Shown: positions 53,112-61,834, numbered from the stretch's first letter. The stretch is DNA of 64,000 nucleotides from Acidimicrobiales bacterium (GCA_034521975.1 JAXHLR010000010.1:1-64000); one strand, 5' to 3'. Notes: a model not told the origin generated them from the sequence alone. Made by a program: numbers and translations.

Positions 53112-54452
53112 ATGGAGCAGATTCTCGAGGCCATCACAGGGGGAGCGTCGGGCGAGGACCTCGCAGCGCTGCCCGTTCCGCAGTCCTACCGTGCCGCGCA
53201 CCTGCTGCGCAGCGAACAGGAGATGTTCGCCGGCATGGAGTCATCGCAGAAGGATCCCCGCCAGGCGATCCACGTGGGGGAGGTGCCGACGCCCGAGCTC
53301 GCCCCCGACGAGGTCTATGTCGCGGTGATGGCCAGCGCCATCAACTTCAACACGGTGTGGTCGGCCACCTACGAGCCGGTGTCGACCTTCGGGGCGCTCG
53401 ACCGCCTGGCCCGCCAGAGCGAGTGGTCGGCCCGCCATGCCCAGGACTTCCACGTGATCGGCTCCGACGCCTCCGGGGTGGTCGTCCAGGTCGGCTCGGC
53501 GGTGCGGGCCTGGAAGCCCGGCGACCGGGTCGTCGTGCACTGCAACTACGTGGACGACCAGGACCCGCTCAGCCACGACGACGCCATGCTGGCCTCCAAC
53601 GAGATGATCTGGGGATACGAGACCAACTTCGGCGGTCTGGCCGACCTGGCGGTGGTGCGCGCCAACCAGCTGATGCCCAAGCCGGCCCACCTGTCGTGGG
53701 AGGAGGCGGCCTGCAACGCGCTGGTCAACTCCACCAGCTACCGCATGCTGCTGTCGCCGAACTCGTACCAGATCAAGCAGGGCGAAGCGGTGCTCATCTG
53801 GGGCGCCTCCGGCGGTCTCGGTGGCTACGCCGTCCAGTACTGTCTCAACGGCGGGGCCACCCCGGTCGCGGTGGTCTCATCGGACGAGAAGGCAGATGTG
53901 CTGCGGGAGATGGGTGTCGAGCACGTCATCAACCGCAAGACCCAGGGCTATCAGTTCTGGAAGGACGAGCACACCCAGGACCCCAAGGAGTGGCGGCGCC
54001 TGGGCACAGACATCCGCGACCTGATCGGCCGCGACGTCGACGTCGTGTTCGAGCACCCCGGCCGCCAGACCTTCGGCGCATCGGTCTATGTCGTCGGGCG
54101 GGGCGGTGCCGTCGTCACCTGCGCCGCCACCAGCGGGTACATGCTCGAGTTCGACAACCGGCACCTGTGGATGCGACTCAAGCGCATCATCGGCTCGCAC
54201 TTCGCCAACTACCACGAGGCCTGGCAGGCCAACCAGCTCATCTGCGACGGCAAGATCCAGCCGATCCTCTCGGCGGTGCACGATCTCGCCCACACCGGCG
54301 AGGCCGCGTATCAGATGCACCAGAACCTGCACGAGGGCAAGATCGGCGTGCTGTGCCTGGCCAGCGAGGAGGGCCAGGGCATCGACGACCCCGAGCTGCG
54401 CGAACAGGTCGGCGAGGACAAGATCACGTTGTTCCGCCGGGCCGGCGGGTAG
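53112..54452 (+). CDS. ccr: Crotonyl-CoA carboxylase/reductase
   Basis: 446 residues from ATG 53112; TAGGTT at 53099-53104 ends 7 nt before it. Medium-chain reductase fold without catalytic zinc: ASAINFNTVWS, VIGSDASGVVVQVG, an extended insertion NYVDDQDPLSHDD, WGYETNFGGLADLAVV, Rossmann motif IWGASGGLGGYAVQ, and the family-specific GSHFANYHEAWQAN. It reductively carboxylates crotonyl-CoA to ethylmalonyl-CoA with NADPH and CO2, the key step of the ethylmalonyl-CoA pathway or of extender-unit supply. Followed by epimerase after 9 bp. Confidence 0.93.
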   Translation: MEQILEAITGGASGEDLAALPVPQSYRAAHLLRSEQEMFAGMESSQKDPRQAIHVGEVPTPELAPDEVYVAVMASAINFNTVWSATYEPVSTFGALDRLARQSEWSARHAQDFHVIGSDASGVVVQVGSAVRAWKPGDRVVVHCNYVDDQDPLSHDDAMLASNEMIWGYETNFGGLADLAVVRANQLMPKPAHLSWEEAACNALVNSTSYRMLLSPNSYQIKQGEAVLIWGASGGLGGYAVQYCLNGGATPVAVVSSDEKADVLREMGVEHVINRKTQGYQFWKDEHTQDPKEWRRLGTDIRDLIGRDVDVVFEHPGRQTFGASVYVVGRGGAVVTCAATSGYMLEFDNRHLWMRLKRIIGSHFANYHEAWQANQLICDGKIQPILSAVHDLAHTGEAAYQMHQNLHEGKIGVLCLASEEGQGIDDPELREQVGEDKITLFRRAGG

Positions 54453-54461
54453 GAGACCACC

Positions 54462-54863
54462 ATGTTGCTCACCGAGATCGACCACGTCGCCATCGCCGTC
54501 AATGACCTCGAGGAGGCCATCGGCTACTACCGGCGCACCTTCGGGGCCGAGGTCGCCCACCGCGAGGTCGTCGAGTCCGACGGCGTCGAAGAGGCCCTGC
54601 TCGAGGTGGCCGAGTCCTACATCCAGCTGCTCACGCCGGTCAACGACGACTCGCCGGTCGCCAAGTACCTGGAGAAGAAGGGCGAGGGCCTCCACCACAT
54701 CGGCTACCGGGTGGCCGATTGCGCCGCCGCGTTGCAGGCGGTCAAGGACGAGGGCGGTCGGGTGATCGACGAGGCTCCCCGCCCCGGCTCGCGGGGCACG
54801 ACGGTGGCCTTCGTGCACCCCAAAACCGCCTTCGGCACCCTCATCGAGCTGGTCGAGGAGTGA
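54462..54863 (+). CDS. Methylmalonyl-CoA (ethylmalonyl-CoA) epimerase
   Basis: 133 residues from ATG 54462. Two VOC modules: EIDHVAIAVNDLEEAIGYYR at the start with the metal His, and GLHHIGYRVAD in the middle; HPKTAFGTLIELVE ends the protein with the last metal Glu. The enzyme interconverts (2R)- and (2S)-methylmalonyl- or ethylmalonyl-CoA. Directly behind ccr it completes the carboxylation-epimerisation step. Overlaps the next gene by GTGA. Confidence 0.92.
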   Translation: MLLTEIDHVAIAVNDLEEAIGYYRRTFGAEVAHREVVESDGVEEALLEVAESYIQLLTPVNDDSPVAKYLEKKGEGLHHIGYRVADCAAALQAVKDEGGRVIDEAPRPGSRGTTVAFVHPKTAFGTLIELVEE

Positions 54864-55426
54864 GCCGCCCACCCCGGCCCTCCGAACCCAGGATCCGGCC
54901 GGTCGCCGACCCCACCTCCGAGCAGTCCGAGGTCCTCGAGAAGACCGGCACCCGCCCCGAGCGTGGCCCGCTGAACATCTTCGCCACCATGGTCCACAAC
55001 CGGCGGGTGGCCAACCGGGCGGTGCTGCTGGGCGGCGCGTTCCTCAACAAGGGCACGATCCCCGAGCGCGAACGTGAGATCGTGATCCTGCGGGTCGGCC
55101 ACCGGGCCAATGCCGAGTACGAGTTCGGTCAGCACACCCTCATCGGCGGGCGGGCGGGCCTCACCGACGACGAGATCGAGGCGCTGGCCACCAACGTCAG
55201 CGAGCATCCGTGGTCCGACGACGACCGGGCGCTGATCGCCATGGTGGACGACCTGAGCGCCGATGACTGCGTCAGCGACTCCACCTGGGGTGGGTTGGCC
55301 CAGCGCTGGAGCGACGAGCAACTGGTCGAGCTGGTCATGCTCGCCGGCTACTACCGCATGATCTCGGGCTTCTTGAACTCGGCGGGCGTGCAGCTCGACG
55401 ACGGGGTTCCCGGCTTCCCCGGCTGA
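54860..55426 (+). CDS. Carboxymuconolactone decarboxylase/AhpD-like protein
   Basis: 188 residues from GTG 54860, coupled to the epimerase gene. CMD-fold landmarks EREREIVILRVGHRANAEYE, FGQHTLIGGRAGLTDDEIEA and QLVELVMLAGYYRMISGFLN. The peroxidatic CxxC of AhpD is absent, so a decarboxylase-like or unknown role is likelier than peroxide detoxification. Its place at the end of the ccr-epimerase operon is suggestive but unexplained. Confidence 0.88.
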   Translation: MSRPPRPSEPRIRPVADPTSEQSEVLEKTGTRPERGPLNIFATMVHNRRVANRAVLLGGAFLNKGTIPEREREIVILRVGHRANAEYEFGQHTLIGGRAGLTDDEIEALATNVSEHPWSDDDRALIAMVDDLSADDCVSDSTWGGLAQRWSDEQLVELVMLAGYYRMISGFLNSAGVQLDDGVPGFPG

Positions 55427-55447
55427 GCGCGACCGGCCACCGTCCAC

Positions 55448-56710
55448 ATGTCCGCCATTCGATGGTCGCTCGGGTCGCTCGTCGTGGCAGCGGTGCTGAC
55501 CGCCTGCAGCGGTGGCGGCGACGGTGATGCCACCGGCCGTGGCGACAGATCGGATCCCACCACCACTGCTCCACCCGCGGCGGACACGACCACCTCCACG
55601 AGCACCACGACCACCACGACCACGGTGCCCCGCCCTACGGGGCCACCGGAATCGAGCGTCTGGGTCCACCTTTTCGACGACACGTTGAAGACACCGGCGG
55701 GGGTCGAGGCGGTGCTCGACGAGGTCGCTGCGGCGGGCGTCGACGCGGTGTTCGCCCAGGTGGCCCGACGACACGATGCCTACTACGACTCCGCCTACCT
55801 GCCCCCGACCCCCGATCCCGCCCTCGAGCCCGGCTTCGACGTGCTCGAGGCCCTCGTCGACGGTGGCCACGAGCGGGGCCTGCAGGTCCACGCCTGGTTC
55901 GTGGTCGCGCCCACCTACCACGACGAGTACGACGACCTCACCCTGCCGCCGGGGCACGTGTGGCTCGAGCACGGCTCCGACAGCGACGACCCGTGGACGA
56001 CCGTGGCCGAGGACGGAACCGACTCCGACTACCTCGACGTGGGGTTGCCCGTGGTGCACGACCACGTGGCCGCCATCGTCGAGGACATCGCCGGTCGGTA
56101 CCCGGTCGACGGGATCCACCTCGACTACGTCCGCTACGACGACGCCCGCTGGGGCTACCACCCGCGGGCACTCGACCGGTTCCGCCTCGACACGGGACGC
56201 TCCGGCCGGCCGGCACCCGACGACCCCGAGTGGGTGGCCTGGCGCACCGGGCGCACGGCGGCGCTGGTCGAGCGGGCCGCCACGACCCTCGACACCGTCC
56301 GCCCCGAGGCTCTGCTGAGCGCGGCGGTGATCGCCGGCGGAGAGGGCCCGTCCGCCGCGCCGGGCGGCTTCGCCGGCACCCGACCGGCTCGCCGGATGTT
56401 CCAGGACTGGCCTGCGTGGCTCGATGACGATCGACTCGACTTCGTCGTGGCCATGGCCTACACCCGCGAAGCCGTTCCCGAGCAGGCCGAGTGGTTCCGC
56501 CAGTGGGTCGGCTTCGCCGGATCGCTCGCCGACCGTCACCCCGGCCGGGTGGCGGTCGGTGTCGGCGCCTACCTCAACTCGGTGGACGACGCCCTGACCC
56601 AGGTCGAGCTGGTGCGTGAGGCCACCGGACACGTGGCCGTCTACTCCTACCAGCAGGACAGCGCCGATGGCCCCCATGGTGCCGTGCTGGACCGGTGCTG
56701 TCGCTCCTGA
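55448..56710 (+). CDS. Family-10-like glycosyl hydrolase lipoprotein (GHL10/DUF4015 type)
   Basis: 420 residues from ATG 55448. Lipoprotein signal with Cys about residue 20 (VVAAVLTACSGG), a Thr-rich spacer (about 38-62), then a TIM-barrel-like domain: SVWVHLFDDT, VLDEVAAAGVDAVFAQV, GLQVHAWFVV, VDGIHLDYVRYDDARWGY, and FVVAMAYTRE. The acidic IHLDYVRYDD segment resembles the active-site strand of GHL10 proteins, many of which act on envelope polysaccharide. Substrate unknown. Confidence 0.85.
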   Translation: MSAIRWSLGSLVVAAVLTACSGGGDGDATGRGDRSDPTTTAPPAADTTTSTSTTTTTTTVPRPTGPPESSVWVHLFDDTLKTPAGVEAVLDEVAAAGVDAVFAQVARRHDAYYDSAYLPPTPDPALEPGFDVLEALVDGGHERGLQVHAWFVVAPTYHDEYDDLTLPPGHVWLEHGSDSDDPWTTVAEDGTDSDYLDVGLPVVHDHVAAIVEDIAGRYPVDGIHLDYVRYDDARWGYHPRALDRFRLDTGRSGRPAPDDPEWVAWRTGRTAALVERAATTLDTVRPEALLSAAVIAGGEGPSAAPGGFAGTRPARRMFQDWPAWLDDDRLDFVVAMAYTREAVPEQAEWFRQWVGFAGSLADRHPGRVAVGVGAYLNSVDDALTQVELVREATGHVAVYSYQQDSADGPHGAVLDRCCRS

Positions 56711-56753
56711 CCTGTTGCTGTCGGTGGCCCCTGGCCTACGCTGCGCGCCGCCG

Positions 56754-57944
56754 ATGACCGTGACCGACCTGCGGTCCAGCTGGATCGCCGAGCTCGACCG
56801 TCGCGCCGTCGCGCTCGGCGTGCTGGTGCTGATCGCCGGGTATCTGCCGCTGACCCTGCTGGGTCCCGGCACCGACCTCGACGTCGGGGGCGTCTACCAC
56901 TCGGGTCGGTCGATCCTCGACGGCGGCTACCAGGTCTCGCGCGCTCCTGGGTCGCCGGTGTTCGAGGCGGTCACCGGCGTCTTGCACGCGGCGGGCGGAG
57001 CGACGCTGGTCAACCTCGGGTCGGTGCTCATGGCCGCGGTGACCGCGCTGGCGGTGTCCCGCCTGCTCCAGCGGGAGGGTCACCCACACGCGGCCTGGTT
57101 CGGTCTGGCCGTGCTGGTGAACCCCTTCGTGTGGGTGGCGGGGACCTCCATGGTCGATTTCTTGTGGGCGACAGGGTTCGTGCTGGTCGGGGCCAACCTG
57201 CAGCTGTCGCGCCATCTGGTGCCGGCCGTGGCCTGCTACGTGCTCGCCGCCGGGTGCCGGGTGAGCACGTTGCTGGTGGTCGCGGCGGTCGTCGTGGCCG
57301 ACGCCTGGGGCGACCCTCAGGTGCGTCGCCGGTTGGTCGCGGTCGTGGCTGCGGTCGGCGGATTGACCGTGATCGTCTACCTCCCGCCACTGTTCGAGCT
57401 CGGGTCCGACATCGCCCGCTCCGCCCCACAGACCGCTCCCTGGTACGCCCAGGTCGGGCGCTTCGGGATCAAGAACCTGTTCTTCCTCGGCCCGATCGTG
57501 GTCGCTCTGCTCGCCTGGGCCGTCCCGCGTCTCTGGCGTGAGCTTCCCCGCCGCTGGGCCACCTCGACCACGGTGCGGTTCGCGGTCGTCGGATTCGTCC
57601 TCATCGAGCTGCTGTTCCTGCGCTTCCCGTGGAAGCTGGCCCACCTCATCCCGGCATGGCTGTGCCTGGTGCTGGTCCTGGGTGTCACGCGGGTGCTCGG
57701 CAGACGGGGTCTCGCCGTGTTGATCGCCGGCCAGATCCTGTTGGGGGTGGTCACCGTCAACGTCGCCGAACCCGACCAGCCCGATGATGCGACGGGCGGG
57801 CACCTGACCTTCGAGGTGATCGAGGGGCCGTGGTTGCGCGATCTCCGGTGCCGTCTCGAGGGAGACCGGGAGATCTACCGGGAACCCGGCGAGGTGGAGG
57901 CGCTGCTCGACACCTGGGCGTGTGTCGTGCCCTGGTCGGAGTGA
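56754..57944 (+). CDS. Polytopic membrane protein, possible GT-C glycosyltransferase
   Basis: 396 residues from ATG 56754; TACGCT at 56737-56742 lies 11 nt upstream. About nine to ten membrane helices. A first extracytoplasmic loop carries GPGTDLDVGGVYHSG, an acidic motif placed like those of GT-C transferases that use polyprenyl-phosphate sugars, but I cannot name a family. The C-terminal 60 residues are soluble and contain two Cys (LRCRLEG, TWACVVPW). Same strand as the preceding lipoprotein, 43 bp away. Confidence 0.6.
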   Translation: MTVTDLRSSWIAELDRRAVALGVLVLIAGYLPLTLLGPGTDLDVGGVYHSGRSILDGGYQVSRAPGSPVFEAVTGVLHAAGGATLVNLGSVLMAAVTALAVSRLLQREGHPHAAWFGLAVLVNPFVWVAGTSMVDFLWATGFVLVGANLQLSRHLVPAVACYVLAAGCRVSTLLVVAAVVVADAWGDPQVRRRLVAVVAAVGGLTVIVYLPPLFELGSDIARSAPQTAPWYAQVGRFGIKNLFFLGPIVVALLAWAVPRLWRELPRRWATSTTVRFAVVGFVLIELLFLRFPWKLAHLIPAWLCLVLVLGVTRVLGRRGLAVLIAGQILLGVVTVNVAEPDQPDDATGGHLTFEVIEGPWLRDLRCRLEGDREIYREPGEVEALLDTWACVVPWSE

Positions 57945-58009
57945 CCGGCGTCGCGAGGGGCGATCGGCCCGCGTAGGCTCGGGAGTGCCACGATCAAGAC
58001 GGGGGAATC

Positions 58010-59071
58010 ATGCAGGCGATCGATGACGGCGGAGCCGACGGCGGGACCATCCCGTCCGCGCCGGTGACACCGGTGCAGAAGGCGACACCCATGCTGTTGG
58101 TGGCCGTGGTCGCGGGCGCCGCAGGGCTGATCCATGCGGCCGTGGCCGGCGCCCACGACGGGCAGCGAAGCGTTGCGGTGCTGTTGGCGCTGGCTGCGGG
58201 GCTCCTCGTGGGCGGGGCCGTGCTCGCGCTGTGGTGGCTGGTCACCGAGACCGGACCGGGCTGGCTCCATCACCGGTCGGTCCCACCGGTTGCCGCGGTG
58301 CTGGTGCTGGTGCTGGCGGCTCCCGCGATCGTCGTGGGTCTCGAGCCAGACGGTGGCTCGGTGGCGGCTGCGGATGAGGCGAGCGAGCCGGCCGACACCG
58401 AGCTGCCTGCCCAGGGCATCGCCTTCACCGAACAGCCCTCCGATGCCGGTCGAGCTCCCGGTTCCTCCGATGGTGACGCCGCCGTGGACGACGATGCCGT
58501 GGACGACGATGCCGATGCTGGCCACCAGGCCCACGCCGATGGTCCGGTCATCTCGCTCTACGATCCACGGGTCACCCCCGAACAGCGTCACGCGGCCCGT
58601 CAGCTCATCGACGACACCCGGGCGGGCATGGAGCGGTTCACCGACATCGATCGCGTGATCGCCGAGGGCTACCTCTCCATCGGCGACGGCGTCACCGGGT
58701 TCGAGCACTTCGTGCATCCCGGTTACCGGGCCGACGACGCCATCCTCGACCCGGACCGGATCGAGTCGATCGTCGCCCGGGTCAACCCCGACGGCTCGCG
58801 CGACATCGTGTCGGCGATGTACCTGCTGCCACCGGGAAGCACCATGGACGACGTCCCCGACATCGCCGGAGCGCTCACCACCTGGCACGACCACCAGAAC
58901 CTCTGCTGGGAAGATGCCCGGGTCGTGGCGACCACCGGAGAGGACGGCTCGTGCCCACGCGGCGTGTTCCGGCCGACGGCTCCGATGATCCACGTCTGGT
59001 TGGAGCCCCACCCCTGCGGACCCTTCGCCGGGCTCGAGGGACATGGCGGAGGTTGCGGCCATGAGCACTGA
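58010..59071 (+). CDS. Membrane protein with conserved His-rich C-terminal domain, paralogue 1
   Basis: 353 residues from ATG 58010 (GGGGGAA upstream; TAGGCT at 57974-57979). About three membrane helices lie in the first 115 residues; residues about 120-175 are an acidic linker; the remaining 180 form a domain shared with the next gene: GYLSIGDGVTGFEHFVHP, VNPDGSRDIVSAMYLLPPGS, TTWHDHQNLCW, and WLEPHPCGPFAGLEGHGG ending GCGHEH. Many invariant His, Cys and Glu suggest metal binding outside the membrane. I do not recognise a named family. Overlaps its paralogue by 11 bp. Confidence 0.75.
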   Translation: MQAIDDGGADGGTIPSAPVTPVQKATPMLLVAVVAGAAGLIHAAVAGAHDGQRSVAVLLALAAGLLVGGAVLALWWLVTETGPGWLHHRSVPPVAAVLVLVLAAPAIVVGLEPDGGSVAAADEASEPADTELPAQGIAFTEQPSDAGRAPGSSDGDAAVDDDAVDDDADAGHQAHADGPVISLYDPRVTPEQRHAARQLIDDTRAGMERFTDIDRVIAEGYLSIGDGVTGFEHFVHPGYRADDAILDPDRIESIVARVNPDGSRDIVSAMYLLPPGSTMDDVPDIAGALTTWHDHQNLCWEDARVVATTGEDGSCPRGVFRPTAPMIHVWLEPHPCGPFAGLEGHGGGCGHEH

Positions 59072-60206
59072 ACCCATGGCGAGGGGGCCGTTCCTGCTCG
59101 TCGCCGCTGCGTCGTCGGCTGCTGCGGGGCTGGTCCACGCGGCCGCGGCCGGATCCCACGCCGACCTTCCCACCATGGTGAGGCTGTTCGCCTTGGTCGC
59201 CGTGCTGCAGGCCGGGTGGGCCGCGTTGGTGGTGATCCACCCCAGCCGCTGGTCGCTGGTCGCGGGCGCCGCGCTCCACGCTGTGTCGGTGGCGGCCTGG
59301 CTGATGTCGCGCACCGTGGGCTGGCCGGTGGTCGAATCGATGACCGAACCCGGCACCGTCGGGGTCCAGGATTCGGCAGCGGTGCTCCTCGCCCTGCTCG
59401 CGGCGGGGTCCGCCTCGGTGGCCGCGGCCGGCATCGCGTCACCCCGCTGGTTCCGCGTCGCGCCGGTCCCGCCCCTGGCCGCGCTGTTGGTGCTCGGCCT
59501 GGCGGTTCCGGCCATCGCTGCCGATCACGCCCACGATCACGACCATGCGGGCGAGGCCCACGATCACGGCGACGAGGAGGCCCACGATCACCCTGATGAT
59601 GGGGCCCACGATCACGGCGATGGGCATGATGCCGCTGGCGAGGATGTGGCCGGAACCGCGTACGACCACGACGATCCGGTGGTCTCGCTCGACGATCCGC
59701 GCCTGAGCGCCGACCAGCGGGCTGCGGCCCAGGCCTTGGTCGACGACGTGCGGGCCGAGATGGAGCGCTTCAGCGATCCGGCGAGGGTGGAGGCCGAAGG
59801 CTACGTGTCGATCGGCGACGGCGTGACGGGCTACGAGCACTTCAGCCATCCGGTGCTTCGCGAGGATCCGATCACCCTCGAGCCGAGTCGACCCGAGTCC
59901 ATCGTGTTCCGGGTCAACCCCGATGGCACCAAGGACCTGGTGTCAGCGATGTTCATCATGCCCCCGGGCTCGACCATGGACGATGTCCCCGACATCGCCG
60001 GCACGCTCACCACCTGGCACGACCACCAGGACCTGTGCTGGCTCGGCGACCGTGTGGTGGGCACCGTCGACGCCGACGGCAACTGCCCGTTCGGGGAGTT
60101 CCGCGAGGGCCAGCCGATGATGCACGTGTGGCTCGAGCCCCATCCGTGCGGTCCCTTCGCCGGGCTCGAAGGCCACGGTGGCGACTGCACCCAACACCAG
60201 CACTGA
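59061..60206 (+). CDS. Membrane protein with His-rich linker and conserved C-terminal domain, paralogue 2
   Basis: 381 residues from ATG 59061, chosen over ATG 59043 because GGAGG lies 9 nt before it. Four to five membrane helices (about 10-155), then a linker with about a dozen His in AHDH/DHGD units, then the domain shared with paralogue 1: GYVSIGDGVTGYEHFSHP, VNPDGTKDLVSAMFIMPPGS, TTWHDHQDLCW, WLEPHPCGPFAGLEGHGG ending THQHQH-like His. The linker resembles the metal-loading loops of zinc, nickel or copper transporters. Function unknown; a metal-handling pair is the simplest inference. Confidence 0.75.
   Translation: MSTEPMARGPFLLVAAASSAAAGLVHAAAAGSHADLPTMVRLFALVAVLQAGWAALVVIHPSRWSLVAGAALHAVSVAAWLMSRTVGWPVVESMTEPGTVGVQDSAAVLLALLAAGSASVAAAGIASPRWFRVAPVPPLAALLVLGLAVPAIAADHAHDHDHAGEAHDHGDEEAHDHPDDGAHDHGDGHDAAGEDVAGTAYDHDDPVVSLDDPRLSADQRAAAQALVDDVRAEMERFSDPARVEAEGYVSIGDGVTGYEHFSHPVLREDPITLEPSRPESIVFRVNPDGTKDLVSAMFIMPPGSTMDDVPDIAGTLTTWHDHQDLCWLGDRVVGTVDADGNCPFGEFREGQPMMHVWLEPHPCGPFAGLEGHGGDCTQHQH
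59529..59615 (+). repeat. Four copies of a 12-bp His-encoding unit
   Basis: GCCCACGATCAC occurs at 59529, 59556, 59580 and 59604, each encoding AHDH in the same frame, with varied Asp/Glu/Gly codons between. It builds the His-rich linker of paralogue 2 and is absent from paralogue 1. Confidence 0.9.
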
Positions 60207-60287
60207 CGCCGGTGATCCCGGGCACCGTCCCCGAGGTGCTCGCCCTCGTGGCCTGCACCGAGCGGCAAGACCCGCGACACTGGTGTC

Positions 60288-61118
60288 ATGAGCGATCAGA
60301 GCACTTCATCCGGGGAGCATGAGGCCGGCTGGTACGCCGACCCGATGGGCCGGGGCGAGCTTCGATACTTCGACGGATCGAGCTGGACCGAGCACATCTC
60401 CACCAAGGGCGAGCAGCAGGTCGACCCGTTCGGTACCGACGAGAAGATGACCGAGGGTCTCGGCGACTACCTGCTCTCGGGCGCCAACGCCTCCAAGTTC
60501 ACCATGAACCGCCCGCAATGGACCGGTACCGGGCACCTGTTCACCGAACCGGTCCTGGTGGTCAAGCAGCAGGGCAGGATCGGTCCCGAGATTGCGGCGA
60601 ACTACGAGATCGAGAGCCACGACGGGACCCGGCTCGGGTCGGTCCGCCAGGTGGGCCAGAGCCAGGCCAAACAGCTCGTGCGGGCTTTCACCAAGTGGGA
60701 CAAGCACATGTCCCACACCTTCGAGGTGCTCGATGCCGAGGGCAACGTCGTGTTGTCGCTCCACCGCCCCGCGAAGCTGGTGAAGTCCAAGATCACGATC
60801 TCGGACGGCTCCGGCAACGAGATCGGCAAGGTCGTCCAGGAGAACGCGTTTCGCAAGATCCGCTTCGACCTGCAGGTGAACGACACCAGCATCGGCCAGA
60901 TCCGGGGGACGAACTGGCGCGACTGGAACTTTGTGATCTACGACCCCGCCGACGAGGAGATCGGTCGGGTCACCAAGAGCTTCGAAGGGATCGCCCAGGC
61001 GCTGATGGGAGGCGACTCGTTCGTGGTGGCGATGCACAAGCCGCTCGAGGATCCGCTCCGCCAGCTGGTGGTCGCCGCCGGCGTCTGCATCGACACCGCG
61101 CTGCACATGGACGAGTAG
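60288..61118 (+). CDS. DUF2510 and phospholipid-scramblase-like (LURP-type) protein
   Basis: 276 residues from ATG 60288; GACACT six bases before it fits a weak -10. The N-terminal GWYADPMGRGELRYFDGSSWT is a DUF2510 module, common in actinobacterial envelope proteins. Residues about 65-270 have repeated beta-hairpins (FEVLDAEGNVVLSLHRPAK, ISDGSGNEIGKVVQEN, FVIYDPADEEIGRVTKSFEG) typical of the scramblase/LURP-one barrel, which often binds lipid. No membrane helix. Role unknown. Confidence 0.82.
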   Translation: MSDQSTSSGEHEAGWYADPMGRGELRYFDGSSWTEHISTKGEQQVDPFGTDEKMTEGLGDYLLSGANASKFTMNRPQWTGTGHLFTEPVLVVKQQGRIGPEIAANYEIESHDGTRLGSVRQVGQSQAKQLVRAFTKWDKHMSHTFEVLDAEGNVVLSLHRPAKLVKSKITISDGSGNEIGKVVQENAFRKIRFDLQVNDTSIGQIRGTNWRDWNFVIYDPADEEIGRVTKSFEGIAQALMGGDSFVVAMHKPLEDPLRQLVVAAGVCIDTALHMDE

Positions 61119-61261
61119 CCCGTCCGGCGACGACCCCACCTGAGCGGTCCCGAGCCTCAGCAGGGTCTGATGGGTCGCGTGAGCGTCGCCATGTTCATCG
61201 GTGGTGGCTTGGTCTGTCTGTCCGGGGTGTGGATGAGTGAACGCCGCTCGCCGCTACACCG

Positions 61262-61429
61262 AACGGGTGGATCTGCGCGCCGGGCGATGACGTCGCGAAC
61301 GCAGCGGCGTTGCTCTCGGTTGCGGACGAGACCCTTTGTGCAGCCAAGAAGGCGGGGCGTTGCCGCCTTGCCTGGTGGGACGACCGCATCGAGGTCGGCG
61401 AGCCCTTCGGCGAGGCGGCTCCAACCTGA
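61262..61429 (+). pseudogene. Remnant of a GGDEF-domain C-terminus
   Basis: One frame reads GDDVANAAALLSVADETLCAA, KKAGRCRLAWWDD and ends at TGA 61427-61429. The LLSVADETLCAAKKAGRCR part follows the last helix of a GGDEF domain (LLxxADxALYxAKxxGRNR). No start and no GGDEF signature remain upstream: the frame is closed by TGA near 61234. The rest of 61119-61500 shows nothing else coding, so this appears to be a degraded gene end. Confidence 0.55.
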
Positions 61430-61508
61430 ACCTCGGCCCTCGGTCTCTGGCGTGTGCTCCCACGCCCGAGCGCGTCCACCGGACTAGTGCTACGTTGAAC
61501 CGAGACGC

Positions 61509-61537
61509 GACGGCTCGCTTGGGGGGAGGGAGCCGTC
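61509..61537 (+). promoter_or_regulatory. Leader hairpin before the cox operon
   Basis: GACGGCTC (61509-61516) pairs with GAGCCGTC (61530-61537) around a G-rich 13-nt loop. It lies between a TACGTT (61491-61496) that could be a -10 element and the small gene at 61568. It could be an attenuator or an RNA-stability stem. Confidence 0.4.
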
Positions 61538-61567
61538 ACCGGGAGAAGGAAGAATGGGGGCGCTCAC

Positions 61568-61807
61568 GTGCCGATCGAATCCGATGGCCACAGCGGCGGG
61601 AACCCGCGGCTGTACGAGCTGATCGAACAGACCCCGAAGACGGGCAAGAGCCCGACGGTGTGGGCCTGGCCCCAGCTGATCGACCACTTCAAGGTGGCGG
61701 GTCAACCGGTTCAGGGGCCATGGCCACCACACCAGCAGCGCCGGCCCGACCCCGATGACGAGTCGCTGCCCGTGGCGATCCCCGACCCGCACGGCTCCGG
61801 CGCCTGA
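61568..61807 (+). CDS. Small protein of unknown function ahead of coxM
   Basis: 79 residues from GTG 61568. Soluble, Pro/Trp-rich: NPRLYELIEQTPKTG followed by VWAWPQLIDHFKVAG, then a Pro/Asp-rich tail. No Cys, no membrane segment, no family recognised. It is 27 bp before coxM on the same strand, so probably cotranscribed with the molybdenum hydroxylase genes. Confidence 0.55.
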   Translation: MPIESDGHSGGNPRLYELIEQTPKTGKSPTVWAWPQLIDHFKVAGQPVQGPWPPHQQRRPDPDDESLPVAIPDPHGSGA

Positions 61808-61834
61808 CCGGCGCCGACGACGAAGAGGAGCGCC

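Noticed and set aside
59529-59615. Repeat array as a mobile or regulatory element
   Set aside because: All units are in frame within a His-rich protein linker and are explained by coding.
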